This document shows, in pieces, positions 45,430 to 57,165 of a stretch of 64,000 nucleotides of DNA; positions within the stretch are counted from its first letter, which is position 1; each line of letters starts with the position of its first letter. The notes below the pieces were generated by a model. That model was not told the origin of the DNA. It worked only from the letters and a program-made list of their open reading frames with translations, and made no database searches. The position numbers were made by a program, and so were the translations under genes. Location: positions 233,408 through 297,407 of the forward strand of contig MNCI01025182.1 of assembly GCA_015680685.1 (NCBI GenBank). Direction: 5' to 3'. This DNA is from Gnetum montanum. Lineage: Eukaryota > Streptophyta > Gnetopsida > Gnetales > Gnetaceae.

Positions 45430-45840
45430 CATAGAAACTCTAATCCTACAAGCACTCAACTGGTCGAGACCATTTCAGGTTATAATAGATGCATCAAATT
45501 ATGCCTTTGGAGTTATGTTTATATAGTTTGATGAAAAGAAATGTCCATATTACATCCACTATGCTAGCCAAAGCATTGTGGATGTACAATTGAACTACAC
45601 CACCATAGAAAAAGAATTGATGGAAGTGATGTTTGCTCTTAAAAAGTTCAAGCATTATGTGCTTGGATACAAAGTGTTTGTACACATAGATCATAGTGCT
45701 ATCCACTTCTTGATGAACAAGCCAACAGTGAGCCCTCATGTCATATAGTGGCTGGTTATCTTACAAGAATTCAATCTCACGATAGTTGATCAAAAGGACC
45801 CTAAGAATGTGGTCACTGATCACTTGTATTGGTTATGATG
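45430..45840 (+). pseudogene. RNase H region of element C
   Basis: The plus-strand reading gives NWSRPFQVIIDASNYAFGVM (first Asp), then TTIEKELMEVMFALKKFKHY (Glu) and VFVHIDHSAIHFLMNKP (second Asp). EFNLTIVDQKDPKNVVTDHL follows. This is the Ty3-type RNase H with its acidic residues kept. A few stops interrupt it. Confidence 0.85.
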
Positions 45841-45899
45841 GGATAACAAAGAGGAAGAAAGCCCACTATCTAATATGTTTTTTTTTTGACAAACTTCTC

Positions 45900-47160
45900 T
45901 TTGCTAATGCTATAACTAAATAATTGCCCAATGAGCCTAAATGGTATGATGGCATTCTCACCTATCTTCTCATCCAAGAGATGCCACAAGGGTTACACCA
46001 TCGAAAGAAACAGTAGTTTCTTCACCAAGTAAAATGTTTCATAGAGATCAATGGACATGTCTACAAGGTGTGAACCAATGGCCTAGTTCATTGGTTTGTC
46101 CCTAATTTTGACCAACTACACATTCTCCAAGATGCTCATGAAGGTCCTTCAAGAGGCCACTATACTAGGAGATGCACAACCATTAAGATCCTAATGGTAG
46201 GGTACTATTGACCAATAATTTAACCTCAATAATGGATTCAACCACTGGAATCTTTCAACATTTGGGGCATTGACTTCATGGGTTCCATCATGCCCATGTC
46301 AAATGGAAATGTGTACATCATAGTTGTTGTTGACTATTGTACAAGATGGGCAGAGGAAGCAACTATCATCAACTATACATCTTCTATTGCTACTTGGTCT
46401 ATACAAAAAAATTTTGTAAATAGGTTTGATGTCCCATGTGCATTAATTTATGATAATGGAACTCACTTTATAGGCACTACTTTTTGAAAGCTTATGCAAT
46501 GCTTGGAGGTTGAACATAAACTCACAACACCCTACCACCCTTAAGCCAATGGTCAAGCTAAGGTTACCAATAGGGAAATCACAAGGATTCTAACAAGAAC
46601 TATCAGCAAATATAGAAAAGACTAGAGCACAAAAATTAATGATGTCCTTTGGACCTACCGCTCAACAGGGACACTTCCTATAGGCTACTCTTCCTATAAG
46701 CTTGTGTATGGAAAATTACCAACACTTCCTATTTAATTTTAGCTCCATACACTTTCAACAGCCTATGACCTTAGCCTTGACTTGAGTTTAGCACAAAAAT
46801 AAAGACTAATGAATCTCAACTTGCTAGACAAAAATTGATTGGTGGCCCTATCATCTAACAAGTTGCACAAGGCCTACAATAAAAAGTGTCATGATCTTAA
46901 AATTAGAAAAGCCAAATTTCAACTAGGAGATAAGGTTCTCTACTGGGACCCCACATACATACCTCAATGAACTAAGTTTTAAATGTTGTGGGAAGGACCT
47001 TTATATAGTTTATGAAACCTTTCCTTTGGGGGCCATGATGATCTACAAACCTGAAAGTCCAAATAAGAAACAACTAGTCAACATACAACAAGTCGAACCT
47101 TTCCATAAGAATATGCTAGCAAATACAACAAATGCCTCGTTGAATGGACAACCATGCTCA
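45900..47160 (+). pseudogene. Integrase of element C
   Basis: The N-terminal zinc module keeps its His part (HEGPSRGHYTRRC near 46138). It then jumps from VGYY to FNIWGIDFMG, losing the Cys-x2-Cys half. In the core, Asp in GIDFMG (about 46272) and Asp in IYDNGTHF (about 46452) are kept. The catalytic Glu of the NGQxEV motif is Lys here (codon 46560-46562). The C-terminal part (PESPNKKQLVNIQQVEPFHK) runs to about 47.1 kb. It would insert the cDNA; this copy could not. Confidence 0.85.
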
Positions 47161-47355
47161 ATATTTCAAATCTTCTCCTTTCAACTTTTTGTAAGGGCGA
47201 TGGCCATCTATGTTAACTATATAAGTAACTCCTCAATTTTTCACCATTTTTGTTTTACACATTTTTATTTTGCAACTTTTTATTTTACACATTCGCTATT
47301 TTACATCTTCTTGTTTTCATGTTATTAATCTTCTCTAATTTTTGTTTTATAACAT

Positions 47356-47423
47356 NNNNNNNNNNNNNNNNNNNNNNNNNNNNNNNNNNNNNNNNNNNNN
47401 NNNNNNNNNNNNNNNNNNNNNNN
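47356..47423. other. Assembly gap of 68 N
   Basis: A run of 68 N in the T-rich tract after pol of element C. The true length is not known. Confidence 0.95.
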
Positions 47424-48669
47424 TTTTTCATTAACAAAACTATAACGAATTTGTGACTTTGGTAGTTTTTGGAATTAGATAGGATTCATAGATTTGAGTA
47501 GGGTGTGACTTCAAGGGGATTAAATATTCTTTGTGCTTTTCTACTTGCTTGAGTGCATGTGTGTTTTCATGGATTTCTTACCATTCCATATCAACCAATA
47601 AAGGAAGCTAAATAAGTCTTTGCATGTTGTAGTTCTCATCAAGAAAAAAATGATGGGAATTTAAAGCACACCCCTTAGACATAATAAATGAATAAGTCTT
47701 TGCATGGTGTGGTTCCCATTGCAAAAAAAAATAAAAATAAAAAAATTGATGAGAATTCAAAGAAATCCCCTTAGACAAAATAAATGGGCTACAAGCACTA
47801 GTCATGGAACTAGAAAGACATGTTACCCATGCCTAAAGGTCCCCTCTAACTAAGGTCCTTCCTCACTTCCTACTTCTCTTTTCTTCTCTAATAAGGAATG
47901 GTGGTTGTTCTATGGGAGCACTCTTGTGTCTTAGGAGGGTGGACTAGTCGTAGAATGACAATGTGAAGTCACTGAATGTGGTTGGTTTTGGTCTAGACTA
48001 AGGATGAATCTTATCAAGTCACTTAACCATAAAATTCACAAGGGACTTCATGTAACCTTAATCAAGAACTCCATTCCACTATCTCTCTCATCCATCTATG
48101 CTCTCCATGTTTCACCTCACTGTTGGTTTTATGTTCTTATTTGATGTCCTAGTTTGATGTGTTGGAATTATTAGGTAGTTTCTTCCAGGTTTTTGCACTT
48201 AACCTTTCATAACCATTAACCATTCATGGGGCCCATGAAATCCTTGGTTTCAAGTTATGCATGGGCAATAAAGGCCTATGCCTACTTTGGGAAAGATCCA
48301 CTTGCAGATCTTTTGGTTGGGTTAGTTAAGTTCTTTATCCTTAGACACTTTCATAATCAAATCCTTTTGTTTACCTCATCAATGAAATCTAATTATGCAC
48401 ATCTTCATAACATTTTTTAGTGAAATCTTTTATTGTTACTATTGTGAACTCTTATACCCTCTTCAATCATTTCATCTTATTTGAACTTTTTTCAATTTAA
48501 TGGACCACTTATCCATTTTACCCTACTTATTACTCTTCCTGCTAACACTCCTAAAGAAATCAATCTACCAAAATCATAACCTAGCCAAGTGTAACCACTA
48601 ATGAGACAAGGTGCTTACTAGCTATGTGTTACATATTGCATACTAATTTGTTATTTTGTTGTGACTACA
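47424..48669 (+). other. Post-pol tract of element C
   Basis: Non-coding. It shares landmarks in the same order with A (15.69-16.45 kb) and B (33.3-34.0 kb): GGGTGTGACTTCAAGGGGA, CTAGAAAGACATG, CAATGTGA.GTCACTGA and GG.AAGATCCACTTGCA. It contains a short direct repeat, AATAAGTCTTTGCATG.TGT (47610 and 47690). Confidence 0.6.
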
Positions 48670-48849
48670 ATGAGAAGCATGGACTAGAAGTGGAACTCTC
48701 CTCACCAAGGATGATGCAGCAGTACCACACGATGAGGACCATTCATGATTGTGGGATCTTTTGTCTCACTCTTTAGCTACGAAGAGGCATTGGATGTTAG
48801 TTTTATCCAGGGTGTTCACTTCTCTTATCATGAACATCCAATTTTGTAA
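48670..48849 (+). pseudogene. ORF2 stub of element C
   Basis: TTGTGACTACAATGAGAAGCATGG aligns with the acceptor-ATG start of ORF2 in A and B, given here as positions 48659-48682. About 180 bp remain (VHFSYHEHPIL at the end) before the 3' flank. The transposon-protein-like head and the coiled coil are gone. Confidence 0.5.
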
Positions 48850-49008
48850 AGATTGTAATTTCGTACACTTGGGCACTCAGAGTTAGTTTGTTCCATCTAA
48901 GTTAGTTTGTATGTTCCTCAATAATCCCATATCTTCCTCATATTTTGTAAAGAACCTGTTCCTCCTCTTCTTCACTTGAGAATGAATTTCAATTTAGTTA
49001 TGGGGGTA

Positions 49009-49824
49009 TGATGAGTCATGTTTTGACAAACTCTGATATAGCCCAGGATGAATTATTGGATATTTGATATTGCATAGTATATGCTAGCCTATAGATATAG
49101 TGCTTAGGCTCATGATTTTGATATCATTTTTTTTCATAGTTAGTGAAGCTCTTGCAATTTTTTTTCTCCAAAGTTAGGATATTTTTTGAGTGCTTGTAGT
49201 AGGAATTTGAGTGTGTACGAATCTTTGTTTAAACATTGATGTACCTAAGCAAAGTAGTGTGATGGGAATAAAAATGAATCCCTTTTATCATCCTTGTAGC
49301 ATTGAGAATAGATTAATGTTTCCTTGATGCATTTAATATTCATGCACTTTATTCTCATGCACGTCACTTTAATGAACTTTAATTAAATAATTAATTCCTA
49401 GTTGTTAATGAACACAAGCACGACCACCTCGAGCATACGTGTAGCACTTGGTAACCAAGAAATGCTTAACATTTGGTAACCTAGCAGGGCTATATGTGTT
49501 CAAGATGTGGGATGGATACTTGTGTTAGGCTAGCTAGGCAATAATAAATTAGATCCTAAATTACTCTACCTTTCATTATTATTGTAGGTGATTAAACTTA
49601 CAAAACATAAAATGATAAAAATCATGTGCCTCAATTACCCTTAAACCATATCTTTAAGTTTCGCAAGTGTAGTTGGGAAGACAATGAATGTTCTTAACAA
49701 TCATCTTACTTCCTAGAGGAACTAGTGTGTTGAAGAACTATAGGTCCATGGAATTTGACCAGATCATGCATAAATGCCTTAGTGATTCATATGGTTGGGT
49801 GTAGGAGTACCTCACTGCTCATCA
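49009..49824 (+). repeat. 3' LTR of element C
   Basis: 816 bp, TGATGAGTCATG to CTGCTCATCA, preceded by AGTTATGGGGGTA. Its TATA is decayed (CTATAGATATAG near 49090), while the 5' copy is intact. Confidence 0.9.
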
Positions 49825-49829
49825 CTTAT

Positions 49830-50639
49830 GATGCACTTCAATCTTAAGGTAGGAGTCCCAACATGAGCATGGATGATTAGTTATATTGTCAATAAATAGG
49901 ATCCTCTTGGAAAATTTTCTCATGATGTAGTTTAACCCTCATTCATATGCCTTTGATTCTAAACTAGGTGGCATTAAAGCAGGTCACTTAGATAACTATG
50001 GGTTTACAAGTGGAGAGGAACTTACTTTACCCTATTACTCATAGAATAAACATGGATTATCATACTTAAGGACTAGGGCTTATTTTTCTAAGATCACCTA
50101 ATAGGTATGGCTAACCATTTTCTTAACTTCATATTTCTTTAATTTACATGACATTGTAAGAACATGATAAGTTAGCATAAATATCATCCTCTATAATCCA
50201 TATGACTAACAAAACTATTATCTTTTGAAATAGGTTGGAAAGAATCAAAGAATAATTTAAATATGTCATATAAAGTAGATTTTATGCTATAATAATTAAT
50301 AATATGATATAATATGAACAATGTAAAATAGTATACATGTATCATTTTCAAATGGTGTTATAATAAAACAACACCTAGTTACTCAAATGATCATATGGAT
50401 TATTAAGATCATATTGGAACATACTTTTAGAACCAATTATGATGTTGAGTGTAAAATCCATGGAAAAATAAATATGCATGGAAATGACCACGAAAATGCA
50501 AAGAAAATATGCAAATGCAACTATATATATATGAAATGCATAGAAAATGAGAAGAAAATATGCAACTAAGGATCTACTAAGTATCCTCAAAGGGAATTAG
50601 AATAGAAATTCCTTAATTGAAATACATTAAAAATTCTTT
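49830..50639. other. Unannotated AT-rich stretch
   Basis: No coding family or LTR end is recognised. Short open frames near 50375-50590 on both strands mirror each other in an A/T-rich repeat and are not convincing. Confidence 0.45.
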
Positions 50640-50890
50640 ATAATTTGTTTCCTTGAAAATTTGCAACTTTGTAAACATTAGTACTAATGGCATCTATGAC
50701 TTCATATGGGCTTGATCACATATGAAAAAACTTATTTTATGGACATGTTTGATGAGATTCTCTATCTCTCTTAAGAACCAAATTATTTTTCTTAAAGACT
50801 TTAGCTACATATTTCTTATCAAACCGTCTTTTAAAACTTTTTTGATGATTAAATGAAATTTCTACCACTTTGATCCTTTTAGGCTCTAAA
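50640..50890 (-). pseudogene. Ty3-type integrase tail fragment
   Basis: Minus-strand reading SFKRRFDKKYVAKVFKKNNL, then VLKRDRES and SSPYEVIDAISTNVYKVANF. This is the C-terminal region of gypsy integrases (FDKK, F..GDLVL, GPY.I). Two stops are present. It probably belongs to the same old element as the pol pieces at 54.5-56.2 kb, separated by later insertions. Confidence 0.6.
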
Positions 50891-51239
50891 TTCCAAATGT
50901 TAAATGTTCATGAAATTAAATGTTCATTAGTTGAAAAATAATATAAAAAAATTGATATGTTGTGTTGATTATTTAGACCTAAGAAGATTCAAAAGAATAT
51001 TTTATTTTGTAAAATTTTGGTAGCTTGATCTATTGGATGATGTGGATTATCCAATTGATAAAATTTCAATTTTTTCTAATATTGTAGTTATAATATCTAG
51101 AGGGTATGAATGACTTTATAGTTGTTCTTAGGCTTTTTGGAAAACTTGTTTTACAATATATAAGCCTATAAAAATTTTAGATCAATTGGACTTTATTTTA
51201 TGATACAAATATAGCACTAAAAGGGTCTTGAATAAAACT

Positions 51240-52062
51240 CTTGAGCATCCAAAGAAGAAATTATTTAATGAGAATCTCCCATGGATTCCATAATCCAAGC
51301 TCTCTCAATGTCACAAAATAACAAATTTGAACAAGAAAAGAAAAATGAAAGCTTTATTCTTTCTCAAATGGAGAAATTATAGCTAAAAGAAAGTACAAAC
51401 TCTCAAGGATAAATAAGAGATTCAATCAAATTCTCACACACATAATCAATGAAAGCACACTCTCACATGGATGATGATCAAGGCACCCTACCAAGACTTT
51501 ATCTTTGTCTAATCTTCTCTTAGTTGACCTCTCTCTTCCTAGACTCTCTTGACCAAAATGAAGGTCCAAGAGGTCTATTTATATCCTTCCCTCTTATCTC
51601 TTCCTATTTCCTCTTTAAATTCAAAATTTAAATCTTTAAAAACTCTTAGAAAATTATCTTACATTTGTATGAGACATCTTAGAGGAGAATGGGATGTCTT
51701 GCTTGAAAGTGGCTATTAATAGATTGGGACATCTCAAGTCTATCTAGGATGTCTCAAAATTATGTGGCACATCTTAAATAGGATTTCTTGAGTCTAGCTA
51801 GGACATCTTGAATGCAGTTGGGATGTCTCACCTACTAGGACAAAACACAAAGATGTTCATTTTGATGTTTGGAAACTTTGGACATCTTCAAAAAAGTCCC
51901 AATAGCCCTTGAAGCCTCCTAGACTCATCAAGATGAGCCCAAACACTACCAAACATGCCAAAACATCCTAAGATCATCATCAACAAAACAACACAACAAT
52001 ACACGAAAATCTATGTACAAACATATTAATGATTAGACATGGGATGGGTGATGTCCTCATCA
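51240..52062 (-). repeat. Possible LTR, minus strand
   Basis: The outer end reads TGATGAGGACATCACCC in minus sense, from 52062. A strong TATA phrase, GGATATAAATAGACC, lies in minus sense at 51572-51586. No partner copy is present in the window, so this may be a solo LTR or one end of a broken element. The left border is a guess. Confidence 0.4.
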
Positions 52063-52074
52063 TTAGTGATTAGC

Positions 52075-52720
52075 AAGATGAATATCTTTTCAATTTAAGA
52101 GAGTTATGAAATGAGTGAGTACTTGATACAAATCCCTTTCAATAATCCACTTGCCTATAAAATTATTTGAAATTTGATACACAAGAGTAGTCCCAAATGT
52201 GATTGTTAAACTTCTTAAAATGCAATGAAGTATAATGATTCATGAAAGATTTATGAATTAGTAAATGTGATGAAGGATCAATTGATGAATGAGTGATAAA
52301 TAATTGATGAATTTGATGAATATGGAGAGAAATCTCAGAATCAAATCAATGTTCTTTCTTCATAATTCAAAATACAACATAATATGCCTATGTATTTATA
52401 AGCATTTTATGGGTTCATTATAACAAATGAAGGGACATGTCTATTTTATGGAAAATTAGTTGGAAATTAAAGAGATGTGATAGATTGGGAGCATTATCTA
52501 ATTACATCTACCCAAAAATATTTTAATAAAAGCAAAAAAAAAAAAAGAGAGAGAAGAATTTCCTACCTTATCTTATGTGACATAATAATTCAAATATAAA
52601 CTACATAGATTTCATCCCTATTTTACAAAAAATCTATTTTTTATTCATTTAATCCTTGTCTTCTCTTTATATTTATATTTTATTATGTGCATTTAATATA
52701 TTTTCATATGTAGATATGAT
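52075..52720 (-). repeat. Second possible LTR-like block, minus strand
   Basis: GCTTATAAATACATAGGC in minus sense (52386-52403) looks like a TATA box. The block is non-coding, and no partner or clear ends were found. The call rests on the TATA and on its position among minus-strand retroelement pieces. Confidence 0.25.
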
Positions 52721-53029
52721 CTTCTATTACCTTAAATTTGAGCTTGTTAAATTCATTTCATTGGCTTACTTTTAAATTCCAACATGGACATTTGCAATGA
52801 GTGGAGTAAGAGTTTCCAAACTAGATACCAAAACCAATAGTCCCTCTTTTAGGATGTACTTTGGAGCTATTGTAGCTTATCTTTGAATTTAACCAATCTT
52901 TAGTTTTTTTTTTGGAAACTTGCTCAATGTTTTTTTATTGTTGTATTTCTTGGTTGAACTTCTATTTGTTGATTTTGAAGATCAATAATTGTTTCTTGTC
53001 TTGAACTATTTTTTCCTTATCTTAATTAC

Positions 53030-54115
53030 TTTCATAAAGTGATTGTAGCTTCTTTATATTTATTTACATTTAATATAGGTGAGTGGACATTTTCCCATTC
53101 TTTATGTATTTCTGCAATATTTGATTTGGTGTTAGTGATAACTTGCTTTTCTTCTTTGAATAAATTGTGTAGGCAATGTTCTAGGTCTTTTATTTCTTTA
53201 ATATTATTTTTATTGTTTAAAAACATTTTTTATTTTTCATATTTCCTAATCTCTCTATTTTTAGTATTAATTCTAAGTAGTAGATTTGATTGTGAAGCTT
53301 TTCAAACTTTTCTTTTATATTATTTTTATTAGAAATAATGTGGAAGTCCTTTTTGAATACCAAGATGTAATCATCATATGTCAATTGACTGATAGTAATG
53401 ATTTTTGGAGATTTGGCACATACTTGACATTTTGATTTCAAATTTATTTCCATCTTTCAAATTGATCATAATGTTTCTAACTCCTAATACTTCCAATTTT
53501 CTTCCATCTTGAAGTAGAAATTTACTAATGTCATTTGTAAATTTGATTTCATTAAAGTTATCTATCCTTGATGTTATATGATTAGTACACTTACTTTCTA
53601 GTAGCCACAAGTTTGAAGGGATTTTTTTTTGATGATAAAAAGCAAAATGAGTTGGTACCTATTTTAAATTTTGTTAGTTCCTTCTTTGTTTTTTGAAACC
53701 TTACATTGTTTTTTAGTTCTTCAATTTGGTGATTCTCTTCTTTATTTTTTAACTCCTTATTTAGGTTTTCTTTAGTCTATTCTTCTTAATATTTTTTAGT
53801 TTCTAATTGTGGTTGATAATGATTTTTTTCCCTTCTTGACATTCTATAGATTTTGATTTGTGGTCACCTTCATATTTCTCTTAGGTGTACTACCATATTT
53901 CTTTACAGGTTTTCAAATTTAAAATGACATTTCTTATTTTCACATAAGCTATATTACATATAATTCCTTTAGCCACTTCTTTTTCCTTGATTATTTTAAA
54001 AAATTTCTTCCTTAAGTTTCTGTTGAATGTTTTTGGTATTTGGGTGCCTTTGTTAATAATGCTCTAGAAATCATTAAAATCCAATAACATCTCTGTTAAT
54101 CTTTGTCATACCTTG
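53030..54115 (-). pseudogene. Copia gag and protease fragment
   Basis: In minus sense, a UBN2-type gag phrase lies at about 53.85-54.11 kb (NLRKKFFKIIKEKEVAKGI). Then WLLESKCTNHITSRIDNFNE at 53.56-53.61 kb corresponds to the copia protease site WLLDSGCTNHM, with D-S-G changed to E-S-K. VLGVRNIMINLKDGNKFEI and SMCQISKNHYYQSI (pre-integrase) follow, and a Lys/Asn-rich helical piece ends near 53.03 kb. Integrase and RT are absent. Confidence 0.7.
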
Positions 54116-54169
54116 TAATTTTGTATACCATTAGGGAAGGGGGAGGGGGGTTTAAGAACCCAAAAAAAT

Positions 54170-54300
54170 TGTAACATAGGTACACTAGAAGATATTCAAT
54201 TTAATTTAGCATTTCCTACTAGAATCGAATTCCTGACTTAGAGCTTTCAAATCAGGAGTCTTATCATGAGGCTAATACCTCATTGTTATTATTGTAAGAA
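54170..54300 (-). repeat. SINE-like copy, minus strand
   Basis: The minus sense has a TAGCCTCATGATAAGACTCCTG A-box region and AGGAATTCGATTC, a B box, followed by TAGTAGGAAATGC. It is the same family as the copies near 3.8 and 26.7 kb. It lies between the copia and gypsy fragments. Confidence 0.5.
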
Positions 54301-54479
54301 TCATTAATCATAGCAGACTAGTAGTAGCTTTCTATTGAAATTTTATAAACTAGTGAACAATGTCCTATATGATTTTCTTCATGCAGTTTCTTTAAAGTAT
54401 CATTAGATTACTTTTGGTCTAAATGCTAAAGATATACTCCTTTAAAGTTTCTCCTAAATAACTCCCTGTTAATTAAGGA

Positions 54480-55110
54480 AAATTTAGAACACTTAGATAC
54501 TAAAATCTTTGTTTTATATCTAGGTAGATATGAAGGGCAACAATAAAAGGTTAATGTCTCTATAACATGGATCATGTAATTTTAGAAGCAAATGGGACAT
54601 CATCTTCTTCTTCAATAGATAATATGTGAAAGATACATTGACTCTTAAACTTTAGGTACATAAGATTTTTCTAAAGTTAGGGCCTTAATTATTATCTTGG
54701 TAAGACAAGTTCCTCTCAATGATTTGGGTACTTTCCATTGAATATCATACACTTGTAATTTTGTGATTCATTTAGGATATTTTCCATTAGGATCTTGTAA
54801 TTTGCTAATAAAATGGTAGCTAAATCAAGAACAAAAACAAAAACATTAACATTTAAAAAATAGTATAAAAACTTCTTTAAAGCTTTAATAATAACATTTA
54901 ATTATGGGTAAATATTTTAATTCTACATCTTTCAAAGATACAAACATGAAAGCTATACATATTTCATCTTTATCAGTGATATCTTAAGCTAAAATAGTAG
55001 TGGAAGTCACATTACTAGAGAAAGCATATAAGATGAAATCATTTCATACCATGAAGAAGCTAAGATAGCAACATTTATAATAGCTTCCTTAAGGCAAGAA
55101 AAAAAAACTC
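54480..55110 (-). pseudogene. Ty3-type RNase H fragment
   Basis: Minus-sense pieces are KEAIINVAILAS, DITDKDEICIAFMFVSLKDV with ELKYLP, and ITKLQVYDI. They correspond to the RNase H lobe after RT in gypsy elements (AFMS..L...ELKY and LQEYDL). It is heavily frameshifted and continues directly from the RT at 55.2-56.2 kb. Confidence 0.55.
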
Positions 55111-55199
55111 AATCTTTCTTTCGTCTAATGCATACTACTATATTTCTTATGCATGTCATTTAGTGGTACAACTAATTCAACATACATAGGGATAAATTA

Positions 55200-56250
55200 T
55201 CTAACAAAACTAATTTTCCCAAAGAATGTCATTAGATAAATTTTAGAGAAAGGATATGGTACTTGCAAGATAGCAGTTACTTATTTAGGATCAAACATAA
55301 TATCTTCTTTAGTTATCATGTGACCAAGAAATTTACCAATTTGGATGTTAAAAATAGGCTTCTTGTGGTTTAGAGTAATATTGAATCATATACATCTTAT
55401 GAAAAAAATTCTTAAGGTCTTTAAGGTGAGAACCTTGATTCCTAGAGAAGATAATTAAATTGTCAAAATAAATTATAATGAAATTATTTATTATTTATTC
55501 AAAGGTTTTATTCATAGCTCTTTGAAAAGTAGAACTAGTGTATATAAGGCTAAAGGATATCTTAGTGAGTTGAAAAGTTCCTCATTTGGTTATAAAGATG
55601 ATTTTAGTGTTGGTCTTTTTTATTCACTATAATTTGATTATAGCTTGAATATCCATCTAAAAATGAGAACACTTATGCACCATTTACAATTTATGATAGT
55701 TCCTCTAGTATAGAAAGTGGATAACTATCCTTAATATAAGAGGTACTAAGGTTACAAAAATTAATACATAATTGTAATTCACTTGTTTGTTTCCTAACTA
55801 GAACTAAATTTTATATGTAGTTAGAATGCCTCATAGGATACATAACTCTAGATTCTAAAAGTTTATCAATTTTTGTCTTCATTAATAACAATCTTGGGGT
55901 TAATAGGTCTCAACTTTTATCTAAATGATTTTTTTCAAGCTTAAGAACTACAATATGCATCATTACAAGAGGATTAAAAGTTCTTAAATCTTCATATATC
56001 AAAGCTAATACATCATTGAATTCATGTAATAAACCAATAATGTTTTGTTTCTCATTTGCATGTGAGTTAAAATCCTAGAAATATATTATTATAATTTTTG
56101 TATTGATTTATTTTTTCTTTAGTAAATTTCTAATTTTTTAGTGGATTTGATATTTCTCTAGTGAATCTATTTAGAATTACATGAATGCTACTAGATTTAG
56201 TAGGTGATCCTTTAAGCAGATCCACCACTTCTTTGTCATTCTACAAGTTA
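55200..56250 (-). pseudogene. Ty3/gypsy reverse transcriptase fragment
   Basis: Minus-sense reading in the region 55.55-55.87 kb gives SRVMYPMRHSNYI, LVLVRKQTSELQLCINFCNL, DSYPLSILEELS and FSFLDGYSSYNQIIV. These match the gypsy RT opening (SNWISNLVPVRKKTGELRLC, DNYPLP, MLDGFSGYNQ). Stops are frequent. Downstream RNase H and an integrase tail show it is a gypsy element and not an integrated pararetrovirus. Confidence 0.75.
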
Positions 56251-56299
56251 TCTTATATTTATATGAATCTATTACTTAGGAAATTTTTGGAAGGTATGT

Positions 56300-57164
56300 T
56301 TTCAAACAAATCTTAGATTTTTTACCCCATTTTTCAAGTTTTTTAAGTTATTTAAATTTGGTTTAGAAAGATTAAGGATTGGATGCTATTTATGCACATT
56401 ATTTATCAAACTCAATTTTGGGTATAATTTGTTGTTTCAATGATGGTTTTTAAGGCCCTTGATATTAGTATTTTCAATCATCATGTTTTATTAATTATTC
56501 AAAAGTGGATTTCATCTTTTAATGTAGAATCTCTTGAATGTTGAATAATTTCTTATTTTGTTGAATTGTTAAATCTTCCATTGATTTTGAAAAATGTTGA
56601 AAGTGATATTATCTCTTGAATTATGTCAATCACACATTTTGAAATCCTAGGTACAACTAGTGATTTTTGTATAATTCAATATATAATTAAGGTATATTTT
56701 GATTTTCTTACATAAGAAACTCTTCTATGTGTTGGTGAAATTAACTATGTGCAAAAGGTTGTTTCTTACAGTCTTTCAAAGTTATGTTACTATTATCATT
56801 GTTAGGGTCATATGTTTAATTCATATCCTTTTATGTTGCAAAAAAGGCTATGTAAGAGTGTTGGCACAAAGCTATTACAAACACTATTAAGATTTCTTCT
56901 ACAAATGTTGTAGATTATGCTAAGATTTTTTTCTATAGATGTTATGAGTCTTGTAAAAAAATTTTCTATTGATGTTTCAACAATTAGCCCAACATTTTCT
57001 TTTACTATTGTTCAACAAAATATAACTTTGAGAAAACTTCCAATCAAATCAATTTTAAAGAATTCTTTAATAAATAAGGAAAACAAATATTTATTCCTAA
57101 GTTATCATAAAAAGTTATTGTTAATTCATATGGTTCTTCATAATAAAAATGTTGAGGATGTCTA
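56300..57164 (+). pseudogene. ORF1-like fragment, second copy
   Basis: Plus-sense pieces are FKALDISIFNHHVLLIIQKW, SYFVELLNLPLILKNVESDI and SKLCYYYHC.GHMFNSYPF, a short Cys/His knuckle. The order resembles the fragment at 25.1-25.8 kb. It ends at N 57165. Family assignment (DUF4283/zf-CCHC_4, LINE-type ORF1) is tentative. Confidence 0.35.
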
Positions 57165-57165
57165 N
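57165..57165. other. One-base N, contig join
   Basis: A single N like those at 8256, 44786 and 45429, which mark contig joins. No overlap between the flanks is obvious here, so the join cannot be verified from sequence. Confidence 0.8.

Larger units (their letters stand above)
40217..49824 (+). mobile_element. LTR element C: Ty3-type with gag and pol
   Basis: The LTRs are 40217-41058 and 49009-49824, with a perfect 5-bp duplication CTTAT (40212-40216 and 49825-49829). Order is primer site, gag, protease, RT, RNase H and integrase, then a post-pol tract homologous to A and B, a stub of ORF2 and the polypurine tract (48996-49008). Integrase after RNase H makes it Ty3/gypsy; the protease form DLG and the tRNA-Asp-like primer site point to the Athila/Tat side. 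RT is inverted by assembly (44787-45428) and incomplete. Coding frames hold many stops, so this copy is inactive, but it shows what an autonomous partner of A and B would encode. Confidence 0.92.

Noticed and set aside
44491-45531. Two frames encoding the same 49-residue Phe/Ser-rich peptide (44491-44703 minus, 45280-45531 plus)
   Set aside because: They are antisense shadows of pol, duplicated by the misoriented contig overlap, not a gene pair.
47250-47456. Open frame running through the N gap
   Set aside because: It exists only because N codons are read as unknown residues.
55200-56250. Endogenous pararetrovirus RT
   Set aside because: RT resembles that of gypsy and caulimovirus-like elements alike, but Ty3-type RNase H, gag and an integrase tail lie in the same orientation; no movement or coat protein features are seen.
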